Positions 7,761 to 16,594 of a stretch of DNA of 48,125 nt are shown one piece after another. The position numbers and the translations under genes are program-made. How positions within the stretch are numbered: position 1 is the first letter of the stretch; the number at the start of each line of letters is the position of its first letter. The DNA is from Streptomyces coryli. Lineage in GTDB: Bacteria; Actinomycetota; Actinomycetes; Streptomycetales; Streptomycetaceae. A model generated the notes under the pieces. It was not told the origin of the DNA, searched no databases, and saw nothing but the letters and a program-made list of their open reading frames with translations. Location of the stretch: positions 1 through 48,125 of the forward strand of contig NZ_JAAKZV010000033.1 in assembly GCF_011044975.1 (NCBI RefSeq), in the 5' to 3' direction.

Positions 7761-7889
7761 GGTGCGTACCTTTCCGGCAAGTGTGGCGAAGTTGAGCGCT
7801 TGACAGAGAATTTACCTTCTCATCAGCCCGCACGACGTCCGGGGGGTTGCCGCCGGGCCCCGTGCACCTGTGAGCGTCGTGCGCTCTAC

Positions 7890-7919
7890 AGTGGCACCTG
7901 CCCGTAGTGGCACCTGCCC
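7890..7919 (+). repeat. 14-bp direct repeat in upstream region of the acylase gene
   Basis: AGTGGCACCTGCCC occurs at 7890-7903 and 7906-7919 (16-bp period), ending 29 bases before the acylase start. It could be a protein-binding site or a simple duplication. The flanking divergent promoter region (7761-7948) also contains GAGAA-N6-TTCTC at 7805-7820. Confidence 0.4.
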
Positions 7920-7948
7920 TTGAGGAACACGCCCCGCGAAGGACAACG

Positions 7949-10735
7949 ATGCCCGCCAGTGAGACAGGCGCCTCCGCGCAGCCTTCCGGCCGCCGGGGTG
8001 CGCGCGGCAGCTCCAAGGCCACTACCGGCAGGGGAGGCCGCCGGCGCCGGCTGCGCCTCATCGTCATCGGCCTCGCGTTTCTGCTGGTCGTCGGCCTCGG
8101 CGCGGGCACGTACTGGTCGATCTCGACGGTCCGCGACTCCTTCCCGCAGACCACCGGCTCGGTGAAGGTGCCCGGCATGTCCGCCCCGGCCACGGTCAAG
8201 CGCGACGGCAGCGGCATCCCGCAGATCTACGCCAGTACCCCCGAGGACCTGTTCCGCGCCCAGGGCTACGTCCAGGCGCAGGACCGCTTCTGGGAGATGG
8301 ACGTGCGCCGGCACATGACCGCCGGCCGGCTGTCCGAGATGTTCGGCAAGAGCCAGGTGGACACGGACAAGTTCCTGCGCACGCTGGGCTGGCGGCACAT
8401 CGCGCAGAAGGAATACGACACCAAGCTCTCCGCGAGCACGAAGAACTACCTCAAGGCCTACTCCGACGGGGTCAACGGCTACCTGAAGGACCACAAGGGC
8501 TCGGCCCTGTCCGTCGAGTACGCGGCCCTCGGCTTCACCAATGACTACGAGCCCGGCAAGTGGACCCCGGTCGACTCCGTCGCCTGGCTGAAGGCGATGG
8601 CCTGGGACCTCCGCGCCAACATGGAGGACGAGATCGACCGCTCGCTGCTGACCAGCCGGTTCAGCGAGAAGCAGATCGCCGACATGTACCCGTCGTACCC
8701 GTACAAGCGGAACCGTCCGATCGTCGACGGCGGCAGTGTCCGGGACAAGACCTTCCGCCCCAGCGGCGGTACGTCCACCCAGGCCGCCGCCGCGTCCACC
8801 GAGTCCCCCGCGGCCGCCACCGAGGACGCCCGTACCCAGATGTCCGAGGTGCGCAAGAAGCTCGAGGAGATCCCGGCCGCGCTCGGCACCAACGGCAACG
8901 GCATCGGCTCGAACTCATGGGTCGTCGACGGCGCCCACACCACCACCGGCAAGCCGCTGCTCGCCAACGACCCGCACCTGTCGGCGTCGCTGCCCGGCGT
9001 CTGGTACCAGATGGGCCTGCACTGCAAGACGGTCAGCAAGGCCTGCCCGTACGACGTCAGCGGCTTCACCTTCTCCGGCATGCCGGGCGTGGTCATCGGC
9101 CACAACGACAAGATCTCCTGGGGCATGACCAACCTGGGCGCCGACGTCTCCGACCTCTATCTGGAGAAGATCACCGGCGAGGGCCGGTACGACTCCGGGG
9201 ACGGCGAGAAGGAGTTCCGCACCCGCAAGGAGACCATCAAGGTCGCCGGCGGCGACGATGTGGAGATCACCGTCCGCTCCACCGACAACGGCCCGCTGAT
9301 CTCCGACCGCGGCGGCGAACCGGAGGACGTCGGCGAGCGCGCCCCGGTCGACGCCTCGGCGCCCGACCGCGGCGACGGCTACGGCGTCGCGCTGCGCTGG
9401 ACCGCGCTGGAGCCGTCGAACACGATGGACGCGGTCTTCGGGATGAACAAGGCGCAGGACTTCAAGCAGTTCCGCGCCGCTTCCCGCGACTTCGCGGTGC
9501 CGTCCCAGAACCTGATCTACGCGGACACCGCCGGCAACATCGGCTATCAGGCGCCGGGCCGCATTCCGATCCGCGGCAAGGGCGACGGCACCATGCCCGC
9601 GCCCGGCTGGGACCCGGACTACCGCTGGAAGGGCTACATCCCGCAGTCCGCGCTGCCGTACGAGTACAACCCGGAGCGCGGCTACATCGTGACCGCCAAC
9701 CAGGCCGTGATCGACCCGGACAACTACCCGTATCTGATCACCAAGGACCCGGGCTACGGCACCCGCAGCGAGCGGATCAACAACCTGATCGAGTCCAAGA
9801 CCAGGGACGGCGGCAAGATCTCGCCGGACGACATGCAGACCATGCAGATGGACAGCTCCAGCGAGATCGGCCGCGAGCTCACCCCGCTGCTGCTGAAGCT
9901 CGACATCAAGGACCCGTACGTCAAGGAGGCCCAGGACCTGCTGAAGGACTGGGACTTCAAGCAGGACTCCGACTCGGCCGCGGCCGCGTATTTCAACGGC
10001 GTCTGGCGGCACGTCCTCAAGCTCGCCTTCGGCGACAAGATGCCCAAGGAGCTGCGCGTCGAGGACGAGTGCCTGAACGTCCGCCGGGCCGACTCGGAGC
10101 TGAACCCGGACGACTCGACGATGGTCCGCGAGTGCGGGGAGCGCGCGCCGGAGGACGCCCAGCCGGACGGCGGCGACCGCTGGATCGAGGTGATCCGCGG
10201 GCTGATCGACGACAAGCACGAGAAGAGCGAGTGGTGGCGCACGCCGGAGACCCGGCAGGGCCGCGATGACTCCACCGACACCCGCGACGAGCTGCTGGCC
10301 AAGGCGATGAAGAACGCCCGCTGGGAGCTCACCTCGAAGCTCGGCAAGGACGTCTCCACCTGGACCTGGGGCCGGCTGCACCAGCTGACCCTGAAGAACC
10401 AGACGCTGGGGAAGGAGGGCCCGGGCATGATCCAGTGGCTGCTCAACCGCGGCCCCTGGAACCTCAGCGGCGGCGAGGCCGCGGTGAACGCCGCCGGCTG
10501 GAACGCGGCGGGCGGCTACGAGGTGGTGTGGGTGCCATCGATGCGGATGGTCGTGAACCTCGACAACCTCGACAAGTCCCGCTGGATCAACCTGACCGGC
10601 GCCTCCGGCCACGCCTACAGCGAGCACTACACCGACCAGACCCCGAAGTGGGCCAGGGGCGAAATGCTCGACTGGCCGTCGAGCAAGACCGGCGTGAACG
10701 ACGCGACCGAGGCGACGATGTCGCTGACGCCGTAG
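7949..10735 (+). CDS. Penicillin acylase family Ntn hydrolase, membrane-anchored
   Basis: A 928-residue penicillin G acylase/quorum-quencher-type amidase. It has a basic cytoplasmic N-terminus, one signal-anchor helix (about residues 35-53, LRLIVIGLAFLLVVGLGAG), the alpha-chain domain (DGSGIPQIYASTPEDLFRAQ, QAQDRFWEMDVRRH), a linker, and the beta chain beginning at Ser321 in GIGSNSWVV. That Ser is the expected nucleophile after autocleavage. ANDPHLSASLPGVWYQ and a late NLSGGEAAVNAAGWNA support the family. The active site should face outside. The substrate (an acyl-amide such as a homoserine lactone, lipopeptide or beta-lactam) cannot be told. ATG 7949 with AAGGA five bases upstream is preferred over a frame-compatible start at 7907. 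The gene at 10743 follows by 7 bp. Confidence 0.93.
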   Translation: MPASETGASAQPSGRRGARGSSKATTGRGGRRRRLRLIVIGLAFLLVVGLGAGTYWSISTVRDSFPQTTGSVKVPGMSAPATVKRDGSGIPQIYASTPEDLFRAQGYVQAQDRFWEMDVRRHMTAGRLSEMFGKSQVDTDKFLRTLGWRHIAQKEYDTKLSASTKNYLKAYSDGVNGYLKDHKGSALSVEYAALGFTNDYEPGKWTPVDSVAWLKAMAWDLRANMEDEIDRSLLTSRFSEKQIADMYPSYPYKRNRPIVDGGSVRDKTFRPSGGTSTQAAAASTESPAAATEDARTQMSEVRKKLEEIPAALGTNGNGIGSNSWVVDGAHTTTGKPLLANDPHLSASLPGVWYQMGLHCKTVSKACPYDVSGFTFSGMPGVVIGHNDKISWGMTNLGADVSDLYLEKITGEGRYDSGDGEKEFRTRKETIKVAGGDDVEITVRSTDNGPLISDRGGEPEDVGERAPVDASAPDRGDGYGVALRWTALEPSNTMDAVFGMNKAQDFKQFRAASRDFAVPSQNLIYADTAGNIGYQAPGRIPIRGKGDGTMPAPGWDPDYRWKGYIPQSALPYEYNPERGYIVTANQAVIDPDNYPYLITKDPGYGTRSERINNLIESKTRDGGKISPDDMQTMQMDSSSEIGRELTPLLLKLDIKDPYVKEAQDLLKDWDFKQDSDSAAAAYFNGVWRHVLKLAFGDKMPKELRVEDECLNVRRADSELNPDDSTMVRECGERAPEDAQPDGGDRWIEVIRGLIDDKHEKSEWWRTPETRQGRDDSTDTRDELLAKAMKNARWELTSKLGKDVSTWTWGRLHQLTLKNQTLGKEGPGMIQWLLNRGPWNLSGGEAAVNAAGWNAAGGYEVVWVPSMRMVVNLDNLDKSRWINLTGASGHAYSEHYTDQTPKWARGEMLDWPSSKTGVNDATEATMSLTP

Positions 10736-10742
10736 AGAGCAC

Positions 10743-11819
10743 ATGCCCGCCCCCGACCGGCTCCTGTACGCCCGCCTGATACCGCTGCTGCTGTGCCTCG
10801 CGGCGCTCGCCGGCGGGGGTTACGTCGCCGTGGCCGGTGTCGGCCCGGAGGAGCGGGAGGCGCGGGCGTGGGAGGCCGCCGAGGCGTGTCCGGCGATGTC
10901 CGGGACGCCGGACATCGGCCGGGACTGCAGGACCACCGTGCGTGGCGTGGTCGAGGAGACCCACGCGGAGCGGCCCAAGCGCCGCGGCCACGCCCCGAAC
11001 TGGATCGCCTTCCGTAACGACAAGCCGGCGCCGAAGGTGAACGTCGCCGACTTCGACACCGCCGCCGAGTACGGCCCCGGCGACCGCGTCGAGCTGACCT
11101 GGTGGCGCGGGCGGCTGATGACGGTCTCGGGGGAGGGCCGCACCTTCGACCAGAACGTCCCGGCCCCGCGGGCGCTGGCGGTGCTGGTCACCGTCGCCGT
11201 GCCGATCGCCGCCGGCGGGCTCGTCCTCTGGCTGGGCCGCCGCCGGCGCGCCGGACAGTCCGTCGCCCCCGGCGAGCGCGGCGACGCCGGCGGCAAGGCC
11301 TTCCTCGTGCCCATCCTCGCCACCGCGGCCTGGACGATCCTGCTCGCGGCGCTACGGCCCGGGGTGGGCGTCGCCCAAGGGGTGGCCCTCGCCTGCGGAC
11401 TCGGGACACTGGCGCTCACGGCGATCGCCTGGCGCCAGACCGGCTCGCGCGGCCGGCCCGAGGAGCGGGTGTTGCCCGCCGGCGAGGACACCTACGTGCC
11501 CGCGATGATCCTCGGCCGGGTGCCGTACGAAGGGCACTTCGGCGGCAGCTGGATCGTCGTCCGCGACGACTCCATGGCCCTGGTGCCCAGCAAGTCCCGC
11601 TTCGGCGCCAAGGAGATCCCGGTGCGCCGGCTCCGGGTGCAGCACGTCCGCCGCCCCCGCGCCGAGGAGGAGGGCGTCCCGTCGTCCTGGCACGTCGCCG
11701 AACTCCTCGACGGCGATACCCCCGTACGGCTCACCGCCGCGCCGGACGACCTCGCGGCGCTGCTGGACCGGATCAGGTCGGTCGCGCTTCCGGAAAGCGG
11801 TGCAGCGCCGACGGCGTGA
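10743..11819 (+). CDS. Multi-pass membrane protein of unknown function
   Basis: The 358-residue protein starts with a membrane segment (LIPLLLCLAALAGGGYVAVA), followed by an outside domain of about 110 residues with two Cys (EACPAMSG and GRDCRTTV). Further hydrophobic segments are at about 140-160 (ALAVLVTVAVPIAAGGLVLW), 182-200 and 207-223. A cytoplasmic C-terminal domain of about 130 residues follows, with SWIVVRDDSMALVPSKSRFG. I do not recognise a family. It lies 7 bp after the acylase gene and is almost certainly co-transcribed, so it may be an accessory or sensor for that enzyme. Its 3' end overlaps the convergent cyclo-ligase gene by 47 bp. Confidence 0.85.
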   Translation: MPAPDRLLYARLIPLLLCLAALAGGGYVAVAGVGPEEREARAWEAAEACPAMSGTPDIGRDCRTTVRGVVEETHAERPKRRGHAPNWIAFRNDKPAPKVNVADFDTAAEYGPGDRVELTWWRGRLMTVSGEGRTFDQNVPAPRALAVLVTVAVPIAAGGLVLWLGRRRRAGQSVAPGERGDAGGKAFLVPILATAAWTILLAALRPGVGVAQGVALACGLGTLALTAIAWRQTGSRGRPEERVLPAGEDTYVPAMILGRVPYEGHFGGSWIVVRDDSMALVPSKSRFGAKEIPVRRLRVQHVRRPRAEEEGVPSSWHVAELLDGDTPVRLTAAPDDLAALLDRIRSVALPESGAAPTA

Positions 11820-12381
11820 CCGCCGCCCGTACGGACCGGTCGTGCGGCTCCGCCGGCACGTGCTCGACGACCTCGTCGTCGTACAGCACCACCACCAGCG
11901 CCGGATCGAAGCCACCGCCCGCGAGCCGCGCCAGCACCCGGTCGTACGAGCCCCCGCCGCGCCCGAGCCGCAGCCCGCGGCGGTCCACCGCGAGACCCGG
12001 CAGCAGCACCACGTCCGCTTCCGTCACGGCGCCGACGCCGAGCGCCGCGGCCGACGGCTCGAGCAGGCCGCGGCGGGCCCGTACCAGCGAATCGGCGCCC
12101 TCATAGGCGGCCCAGTCGAGGTCGTTGTCGGGCCGGAGCACCGGCAGCAGGACCCGGGTGCCGCGGTCGCGCAGCGTGTCGATGAGCTCCCGGGTCGACG
12201 GCTCGCGGCCCACCGACACGTACGCCGCCACCGTCCGCGCCGCGGCGAGTTCGGGCAGCCCGACCGCGCGCCGGGCGATCGCGGCGCCGGCCACCCGCAG
12301 GTCATCCGGCGGCAACCCGGCCCTCACAGCGAGGACGCGCTCGCGCAACGCCGCCTTCGTAACCTGACCCGAATTACTCAC
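11773..12381 (-). CDS. 5-formyltetrahydrofolate cyclo-ligase
   Basis: This enzyme converts 5-formyl-THF to 5,10-methenyl-THF with ATP in one-carbon metabolism. Family features in the 202-residue product are the N-terminal basic helix KAALRERVLAVRAG, central VSVGREPSTRELIDTLRDRG, and the ATP/phosphate motif LGRGGGSYDRVLARL at residues 139-153, then a late LYDDEVVEHVPAEPHD. The start is taken as GTG at 12381 (SNSGQVTKAAL) because homology begins just after it; the frame remains open further upstream but that part is antisense to galU. It diverges from galU across 49 bp. Confidence 0.93.
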   Translation of the reverse strand: MSNSGQVTKAALRERVLAVRAGLPPDDLRVAGAAIARRAVGLPELAAARTVAAYVSVGREPSTRELIDTLRDRGTRVLLPVLRPDNDLDWAAYEGADSLVRARRGLLEPSAAALGVGAVTEADVVLLPGLAVDRRGLRLGRGGGSYDRVLARLAGGGFDPALVVVLYDDEVVEHVPAEPHDRSVRAAVTPSALHRFPEARPT

Positions 12382-12430
12382 CGCCGTAAACCCCAAACTT
12401 TCCGACACCTCTGTCGATATGGTGCTCAAT

Positions 12431-13339
12431 ATGACCTCACCCCGCCCTCGCATCACCAAGGCTGTCATCCCGGCAGCCGGCCTCGGCACCCGGTTCCTTC
12501 CCGCCACCAAGGCGACGCCGAAGGAAATGCTGCCGGTCGTGGACAAGCCCGCGATCCAGTACGTCGTGGAGGAGGCCGTCAGCGCGGGGCTGCCCGACGT
12601 GCTGATGGTCACCGGCCGCAACAAGCGCCCGCTCGAAGACCACTTCGACCGCAACTACGAGCTCGAAGAGGCGCTGCGCCGCAAGGGTGACGAGTCGCGG
12701 CTGGCGAAGGTGGAGGAGTCGAGCGAGCTCGCCAACATCCACTACGTCCGCCAGGGCGACCCCAAGGGCCTCGGCCACGCCATCGCCATGGCCGAACCGC
12801 ACGTCGGCGACCAGCCCTTCGCGGTCCTCCTCGGCGACGACCTGATCGACCCGCGCGACCCGCTGCTGAAGAGCATGATCGACGTCCAGCGGCGGCACGG
12901 CGGCAGCGTGATCGGCCTGATGGAGGTCGACCCGTCCCAGATCCACCTCTACGGCTGCGCGGCCGTGGAGAACAACGGCGACAGCGACTGCGTCCGCATC
13001 ACAGGCCTGGTCGAGAAGCCGACCGCCGCCGACGCGCCCAGCAACCTCGCCATCATCGGCCGGTACGTCCTCGCCCCCGGCGTCTTCGACGTGTTGCGCC
13101 GTACGCCCCCGGGCCGCGGCGGCGAAATCCAGATCACCGACGCGCTGCAGACCCTCGCCGCCGACGAGTCCATCGACGGCCCGGTGCACGGCGTGGTCTT
13201 CAAGGGCCGCCGCTACGACACCGGCGACCGCGCCGACTACCTCCGCGCGATTGTCAGACTCGCATGCGAACGTGATGACCTGGGTCCTGAATTCAGTACC
13301 TGGCTGCGGAAGTATGTTGCGGAGGAGCTGGGCAGTTGA
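12431..13339 (+). CDS. galU: UTP--glucose-1-phosphate uridylyltransferase
   Basis: GalU makes UDP-glucose from UTP and glucose-1-phosphate for cell-wall polymers, trehalose and glycogen-like polysaccharides. The nucleotide-binding signature is at the N-terminus (AVIPAAGLGTRFLPATKATP, KEMLPVVDKPAIQYVVEEAV), followed by FAVLLGDDLID (metal-binding Asp pair) and LVEKPTAADAPSNLAIIGRY. The 302-residue length is typical. I start at ATG 12431 (MTSPRPRITK). An in-frame ATG at 12419 adds four residues, and neither has a convincing ribosome-binding site, so the message may be leaderless or nearly so. The stop overlaps the TTG start of the next gene (TTGA), showing translational coupling. Confidence 0.96.
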   Translation: MTSPRPRITKAVIPAAGLGTRFLPATKATPKEMLPVVDKPAIQYVVEEAVSAGLPDVLMVTGRNKRPLEDHFDRNYELEEALRRKGDESRLAKVEESSELANIHYVRQGDPKGLGHAIAMAEPHVGDQPFAVLLGDDLIDPRDPLLKSMIDVQRRHGGSVIGLMEVDPSQIHLYGCAAVENNGDSDCVRITGLVEKPTAADAPSNLAIIGRYVLAPGVFDVLRRTPPGRGGEIQITDALQTLAADESIDGPVHGVVFKGRRYDTGDRADYLRAIVRLACERDDLGPEFSTWLRKYVAEELGS

Positions 13340-14691
13340 GTACGACGATGGAGAAGCCGGTGGCCACGGAAGAGAAGAGCGCGGAGCGGGCCGTCTGGTC
13401 CGTGGACGAGCATCTCGACGACATCCTCCGGCAGCTCCGTCCCCTGGAGCCGCTGGAGCTGCAGCTCCTCGAGGCCCAGGGCTGCGTCCTGGTCGAGGAC
13501 GTCAAGGTCCCGGTCTCGCTGCCGCCTTTCGACAACAGCTCGATGGACGGTTACGCGGTCCGCGTCGCCGATGTCGAGAGCGCCGGTGCGGAATACCCCA
13601 TCGTGCTCACGGTCATCGGCGACGTCGCGGCGGGCAGCGGCGAGCTGCCCACCGTCGGCCCCGGGCAGGCCGCCCGGATCATGACCGGTGCGCCGCTGCC
13701 CCCTGGCGCCGACGCCGTGGTGCCGGTGGAGTGGACCGACGGCGGCCTCGGCGAGGGCCCGGTCGAGGGCATGACGGCGGCCAGCGCCGCGCCCGAGGGC
13801 GCGACCGGCGAGGTCGCGGTGCACCGGCCGGCCGAGGAGGGCCAGTATGTGCGCCGCCGGGGCAGCGATGTCACCGCCGGCGACCTTGCGCTGGAGGCGG
13901 GCACCGTCCTCGGCCCGGCGCAGATCTCCCTGCTGGCCGCCATCGGCCTCGGCACGGTCACGGTCCGGCCCCGCCCCCGCGTCGTGGTGCTCTCCACCGG
14001 CAGCGAGCTGGTCCCGCCCGGCGAGCCGCTCGGCCCCGGCCAGATCCACGACTCCAACAGCTATGCGCTGACCACCGCCGCCATCGCCGCGGGCGCCATC
14101 GCCTACCGGGTCGGCGCCGTCGCCGACGACGCCGAGACGCTGCGCGCCACGATCGAGGACCAGCTGATCCGCGCCGACGCGGTGGTCACCAGCGGCGGCG
14201 TCAGCGTCGGCGCGTACGACGTGGTCAAGGAGGCGCTCTCCGACCTGGGTTCGGATGGCGCGGGCGGCGTGGAGTTCCGCAAGCTCGCCATGCAGCCCGG
14301 CAAGCCGCAGGGCTTCGGCCGCATCGGCGACGACCGCACCCCGCTGCTCGCCCTGCCCGGCAATCCGGTCAGCGCGTATGTCTCCTTCGAGCTGTTCGTA
14401 CGCCCCGTGATCCGCACCCTGATGGGCCTGGAGCCGGTCCGCCGCGAGCCGCGCCGGGCGCGGATCGTCGCCAAGGAGGCGCTGAGTTCGCCGGACGGCA
14501 AGCGCCAGTTCCTCCGCGGACGGTACGAGCCCCCGGCGAAGGGGAAGACGGTCGGCAAGGTGACCCCGGTCGGCGGCGCCGGATCGCATCTGGTGGCGGC
14601 GCTGGCCCAGGCCAATGCGCTGATGGTGATCCCGGAGGGCACGACATCGGTCGCGCCGGGCGCGACACTGGACGTACTCGTACTCGACTGA
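13336..14691 (+). CDS. glp: Gephyrin-like molybdotransferase (Glp / MoeA family)
   Basis: Domains of the MoeA family occur in order: MoeA N-terminal region (about residues 25-190, with PPFDNSSMDGYAVRVADVES and GDVAAGSGELPTVGPGQAAR), the MoCF-binding domain (about 215-360, VVVLSTGSELVPPG, DSNSYALTTAAIAAGA, TSGGVSVGAYDVVKEAL, ALPGNPVSAYVSFELFVRP) and the C-terminal domain (about 380-451). MoeA inserts molybdate into molybdopterin. In actinobacteria one paralogue, Glp, instead works in cell division with its receptor GlpR/SepX. The matching membrane gene lies four genes downstream (16595), which favours Glp. The TTG start at 13336 overlaps the galU stop. Catalytic activity is plausible but not shown. 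Confidence 0.9.
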   Translation: MSTTMEKPVATEEKSAERAVWSVDEHLDDILRQLRPLEPLELQLLEAQGCVLVEDVKVPVSLPPFDNSSMDGYAVRVADVESAGAEYPIVLTVIGDVAAGSGELPTVGPGQAARIMTGAPLPPGADAVVPVEWTDGGLGEGPVEGMTAASAAPEGATGEVAVHRPAEEGQYVRRRGSDVTAGDLALEAGTVLGPAQISLLAAIGLGTVTVRPRPRVVVLSTGSELVPPGEPLGPGQIHDSNSYALTTAAIAAGAIAYRVGAVADDAETLRATIEDQLIRADAVVTSGGVSVGAYDVVKEALSDLGSDGAGGVEFRKLAMQPGKPQGFGRIGDDRTPLLALPGNPVSAYVSFELFVRPVIRTLMGLEPVRREPRRARIVAKEALSSPDGKRQFLRGRYEPPAKGKTVGKVTPVGGAGSHLVAALAQANALMVIPEGTTSVAPGATLDVLVLD

Positions 14692-14716
14692 GCCGCCTCG
14701 AGCCCCGGGGGCGGCC

Positions 14717-14730
14717 CGGTACCGGTACCG
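14717..14730. promoter_or_regulatory. 14-bp perfect palindrome upstream of moaC
   Basis: CGGTACCGGTACCG is a perfect palindrome in the 78-bp gap between glp and moaC, 40 bases before the moaC start. It may be a regulator site or a weak hairpin within the operon mRNA. Confidence 0.4.
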
Positions 14731-14769
14731 TTGGCGCCGCACCGTACGGACCCCGGGAGCGCACGCGAC

Positions 14770-15273
14770 ATGGCAGCGAAGTCAGCAGAGGGCCAGCAGC
14801 ATCTGACCCACCTCGACGAGGCGGGAGCGGCCCGCATGGTCGACGTCTCCGCGAAGGACGTCACCTCGCGCACCGCCCGCGCCACCGGCCGGGTGCTGGT
14901 CGCACCGCGGGTCGTCGAGCTGCTGCGCGGCGAGGGCGTCCCGAAGGGCGACGCGCTGTCCACCGCCCGCCTCGCCGGCATCATGGGCGCCAAGCGCACC
15001 CCCGACCTGATCCCGCTCTGCCACCCGCTCGCCGTCTCCGGCGTCAAGGTGGACCTGTCGGTCGCCGACGACGCGGTCGAGATCGCGGCGCAGGTGAAGA
15101 CCACGGACCGTACCGGCGTGGAGATGGAGGCGCTCACCGCGGTGGCCGTCGCCGCGCTCACGGTGATCGACATGGTCAAGGCCGTCGACAAGTCGGCCGT
15201 CATCACGGACGTCCGCGTCGAGGAGAAGACCGGCGGCAAGTCCGGCCATTTCCTCCGGGAGGCCGACGCATGA
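14770..15273 (+). CDS. moaC: Cyclic pyranopterin monophosphate synthase MoaC
   Basis: MoaC rearranges 3',8-cyclo-7,8-dihydro-GTP to cyclic pyranopterin monophosphate, an early step of molybdenum cofactor synthesis, as a cytoplasmic hexamer. The 167-residue product carries the family blocks LTHLDEAGAARMVDVSAKDV, IMGAKRTPDLIPLCHPLAVS (with the conserved Cys-His), VKTTDRTGVEMEALTAVAVA and DMVKAVDKSAVITDVRVEEK. ATG 14770 is chosen over an upstream in-frame start at 14731, because homology begins at about residue 8 and GGGAG lies ten bases before it. The stop overlaps the moaB start (ATGA). No moaA, moaD or moaE is in the window. Confidence 0.96.
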   Translation: MAAKSAEGQQHLTHLDEAGAARMVDVSAKDVTSRTARATGRVLVAPRVVELLRGEGVPKGDALSTARLAGIMGAKRTPDLIPLCHPLAVSGVKVDLSVADDAVEIAAQVKTTDRTGVEMEALTAVAVAALTVIDMVKAVDKSAVITDVRVEEKTGGKSGHFLREADA

Positions 15274-15833
15274 GCCCGGCTCCCACCGCCTCCGCAGGCG
15301 GCGAGTCCGGCGCGGCGCCGGACGCCGCGCCCGCGCGCCGAGCGCTGGCAATCACCATTTCCAATCGGGCCTCCGCCGGCGTCTACGCCGACAAGGGCGG
15401 CCCGTTGCTCGTCGACGGCCTCGAGGCCATGGGCTTCGCCGCCGACGGCCCGCGCGTCATCCCCGACGGCGAAGCCGTCGAGACCGCGCTGCGCGAAGCC
15501 GTCGCCGTCGGCTACGACGTGGTCCTCACCACCGGGGGTACGGGGATCTCCCCGATGGATCTCACCCCGGAGATGACCGCGCGGGTGCTGGACCGGCAGG
15601 TCCCCGGCATCCCGCAGGCCATCCGCGCGTACGGCATGCCCAAGGTCCCGACCGCCGCCCTCTCCCGCGGCCTCGCCGGCACCGCGGGCCGCACCCTGAT
15701 CGTCAATCTGCCGGGCTCCTCCGGCGGCGTCCGCGACGGCCTGGCCGTCCTGGCGGAGCTGCTTCCGCACGCGGTCGACCAACTGCACGGCGGCGACCAT
15801 CCGCGGCCGAGTGCCGCTCGCGGAGAGGCCTGA
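15270..15833 (+). CDS. mog: MogA/MoaB family molybdopterin adenylyltransferase
   Basis: The 187-residue protein has a short Ala/Pro-rich N-terminus, then a complete MoCF-binding domain: ALAITISNRASAGVYADKGG, VVLTTGGTGISPMDLTPEMT (the GGTG pterin/ATP loop) and NLPGSSGGVRDGLAVLAELL. It adenylylates molybdopterin so that molybdate can be inserted by MoeA. It starts at ATG 15270 overlapping the moaC stop. The same frame is open far upstream through glp and moaC, but that part is noncoding shadow. The next gene begins within three bases of its stop, so translation is coupled. Confidence 0.93.
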   Translation: MSPAPTASAGGESGAAPDAAPARRALAITISNRASAGVYADKGGPLLVDGLEAMGFAADGPRVIPDGEAVETALREAVAVGYDVVLTTGGTGISPMDLTPEMTARVLDRQVPGIPQAIRAYGMPKVPTAALSRGLAGTAGRTLIVNLPGSSGGVRDGLAVLAELLPHAVDQLHGGDHPRPSAARGEA

Positions 15834-15835
15834 CG

Positions 15836-16453
15836 CTGAACGCCTACTGGCCCGCCGAGCTGGTGGAGGGACCCGTCACCCTCCGCCCCATCCGGCTGCG
15901 CGACCAGCGCCTCTGGCGCGACGTCAACCGCCGCAACCGCGACTGGCTGCGCCCCTGGGAGGCGACGGTCCCGCCGCCGCTGCCCGGCACCCCGCCGACC
16001 CGCCGCCCCACCTTCCGGCAGATGGTCCGGCACCTGCGCGCGGAGGCGCACGCGGGCCGGATGCTGCCGTTCGTCATCGAGTACGAGGGCCGGCTCTGCG
16101 GCCAGATCACCGTCGCCGGCATCACCTGGGGCTCGATGCGCTCGGGTCACATCGGCTATTGGGTGGATCAGGATGTGGCGGGCCGCGGCGTCATGCCCAC
16201 GGCTGTCGCACTCACCGTCGACCACTGCTTCCGGCGGGTCGGACTGCACCGTATCGAGGTCTGCATCAGGCCCGAGAACACGCCGAGTCGGCGCGTGGTG
16301 GAGAAACTCGGATTCCGCGACGAAGGGCTGCGCCCGCGCTACCTTCACATCGACGGCGCCTGGCGCGACCACCTGGTCTTCGCGCTTACGGCCGAAGAAG
16401 TTCCGGAAGGGCTGCTGGCCCGCTGGCGCTCGCTGTGGCACTCACAGAAATAA
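15836..16453 (+). CDS. RimJ/RimL-like GNAT N-acetyltransferase
   Basis: A GNAT acetyltransferase of the ribosomal-protein-alanine N-acetyltransferase type. The N-terminal beta strand is VTLRPIRLRDQRLWRDVNRR. The acetyl-CoA part contains GHIGYWVDQDVAGRGVMPTA and the late HRIEVCIRPENTPSRRVVEK with the RimJ-type ENTPSRRVVEKLGF motif. The shortest conventional start is GTG 15863, but that removes the conserved-looking NAYWPAELVEG before the domain. CTG at 15836 has GGAGAGG seven bases upstream, so I infer a CTG start immediately after the mog stop. The substrate is unknown. Its place between Moco genes and sepX/glpR looks like an ancestral streptomycete gene order. Confidence 0.88.
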   Translation: MNAYWPAELVEGPVTLRPIRLRDQRLWRDVNRRNRDWLRPWEATVPPPLPGTPPTRRPTFRQMVRHLRAEAHAGRMLPFVIEYEGRLCGQITVAGITWGSMRSGHIGYWVDQDVAGRGVMPTAVALTVDHCFRRVGLHRIEVCIRPENTPSRRVVEKLGFRDEGLRPRYLHIDGAWRDHLVFALTAEEVPEGLLARWRSLWHSQK

Positions 16454-16594
16454 AATAAGTGTTCGAGATTCTGCCGCACTTGAGCATTTCGCGGCGGAAT
16501 AGTCACAAGAAAAGCTCGAGATATCAGCCAGATGGTGCGACACACCGAGCCAATTGGCCGATGCGCTGCGCCGTTCACCTCTACCGTGTAAGGC

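Noticed and set aside
14692-14769. Considered a Moco riboswitch before moaC
   Set aside because: The 78-bp gap is too short for the known Moco-RNA fold and shows only a 14-bp palindrome.
13251-15833. Open frame of 860 codons spanning glp, moaC and mog
   Set aside because: Only the part from 15270 (mog) is a real protein. The rest is shadow of glp and moaC in another frame, so this is not a fusion protein.
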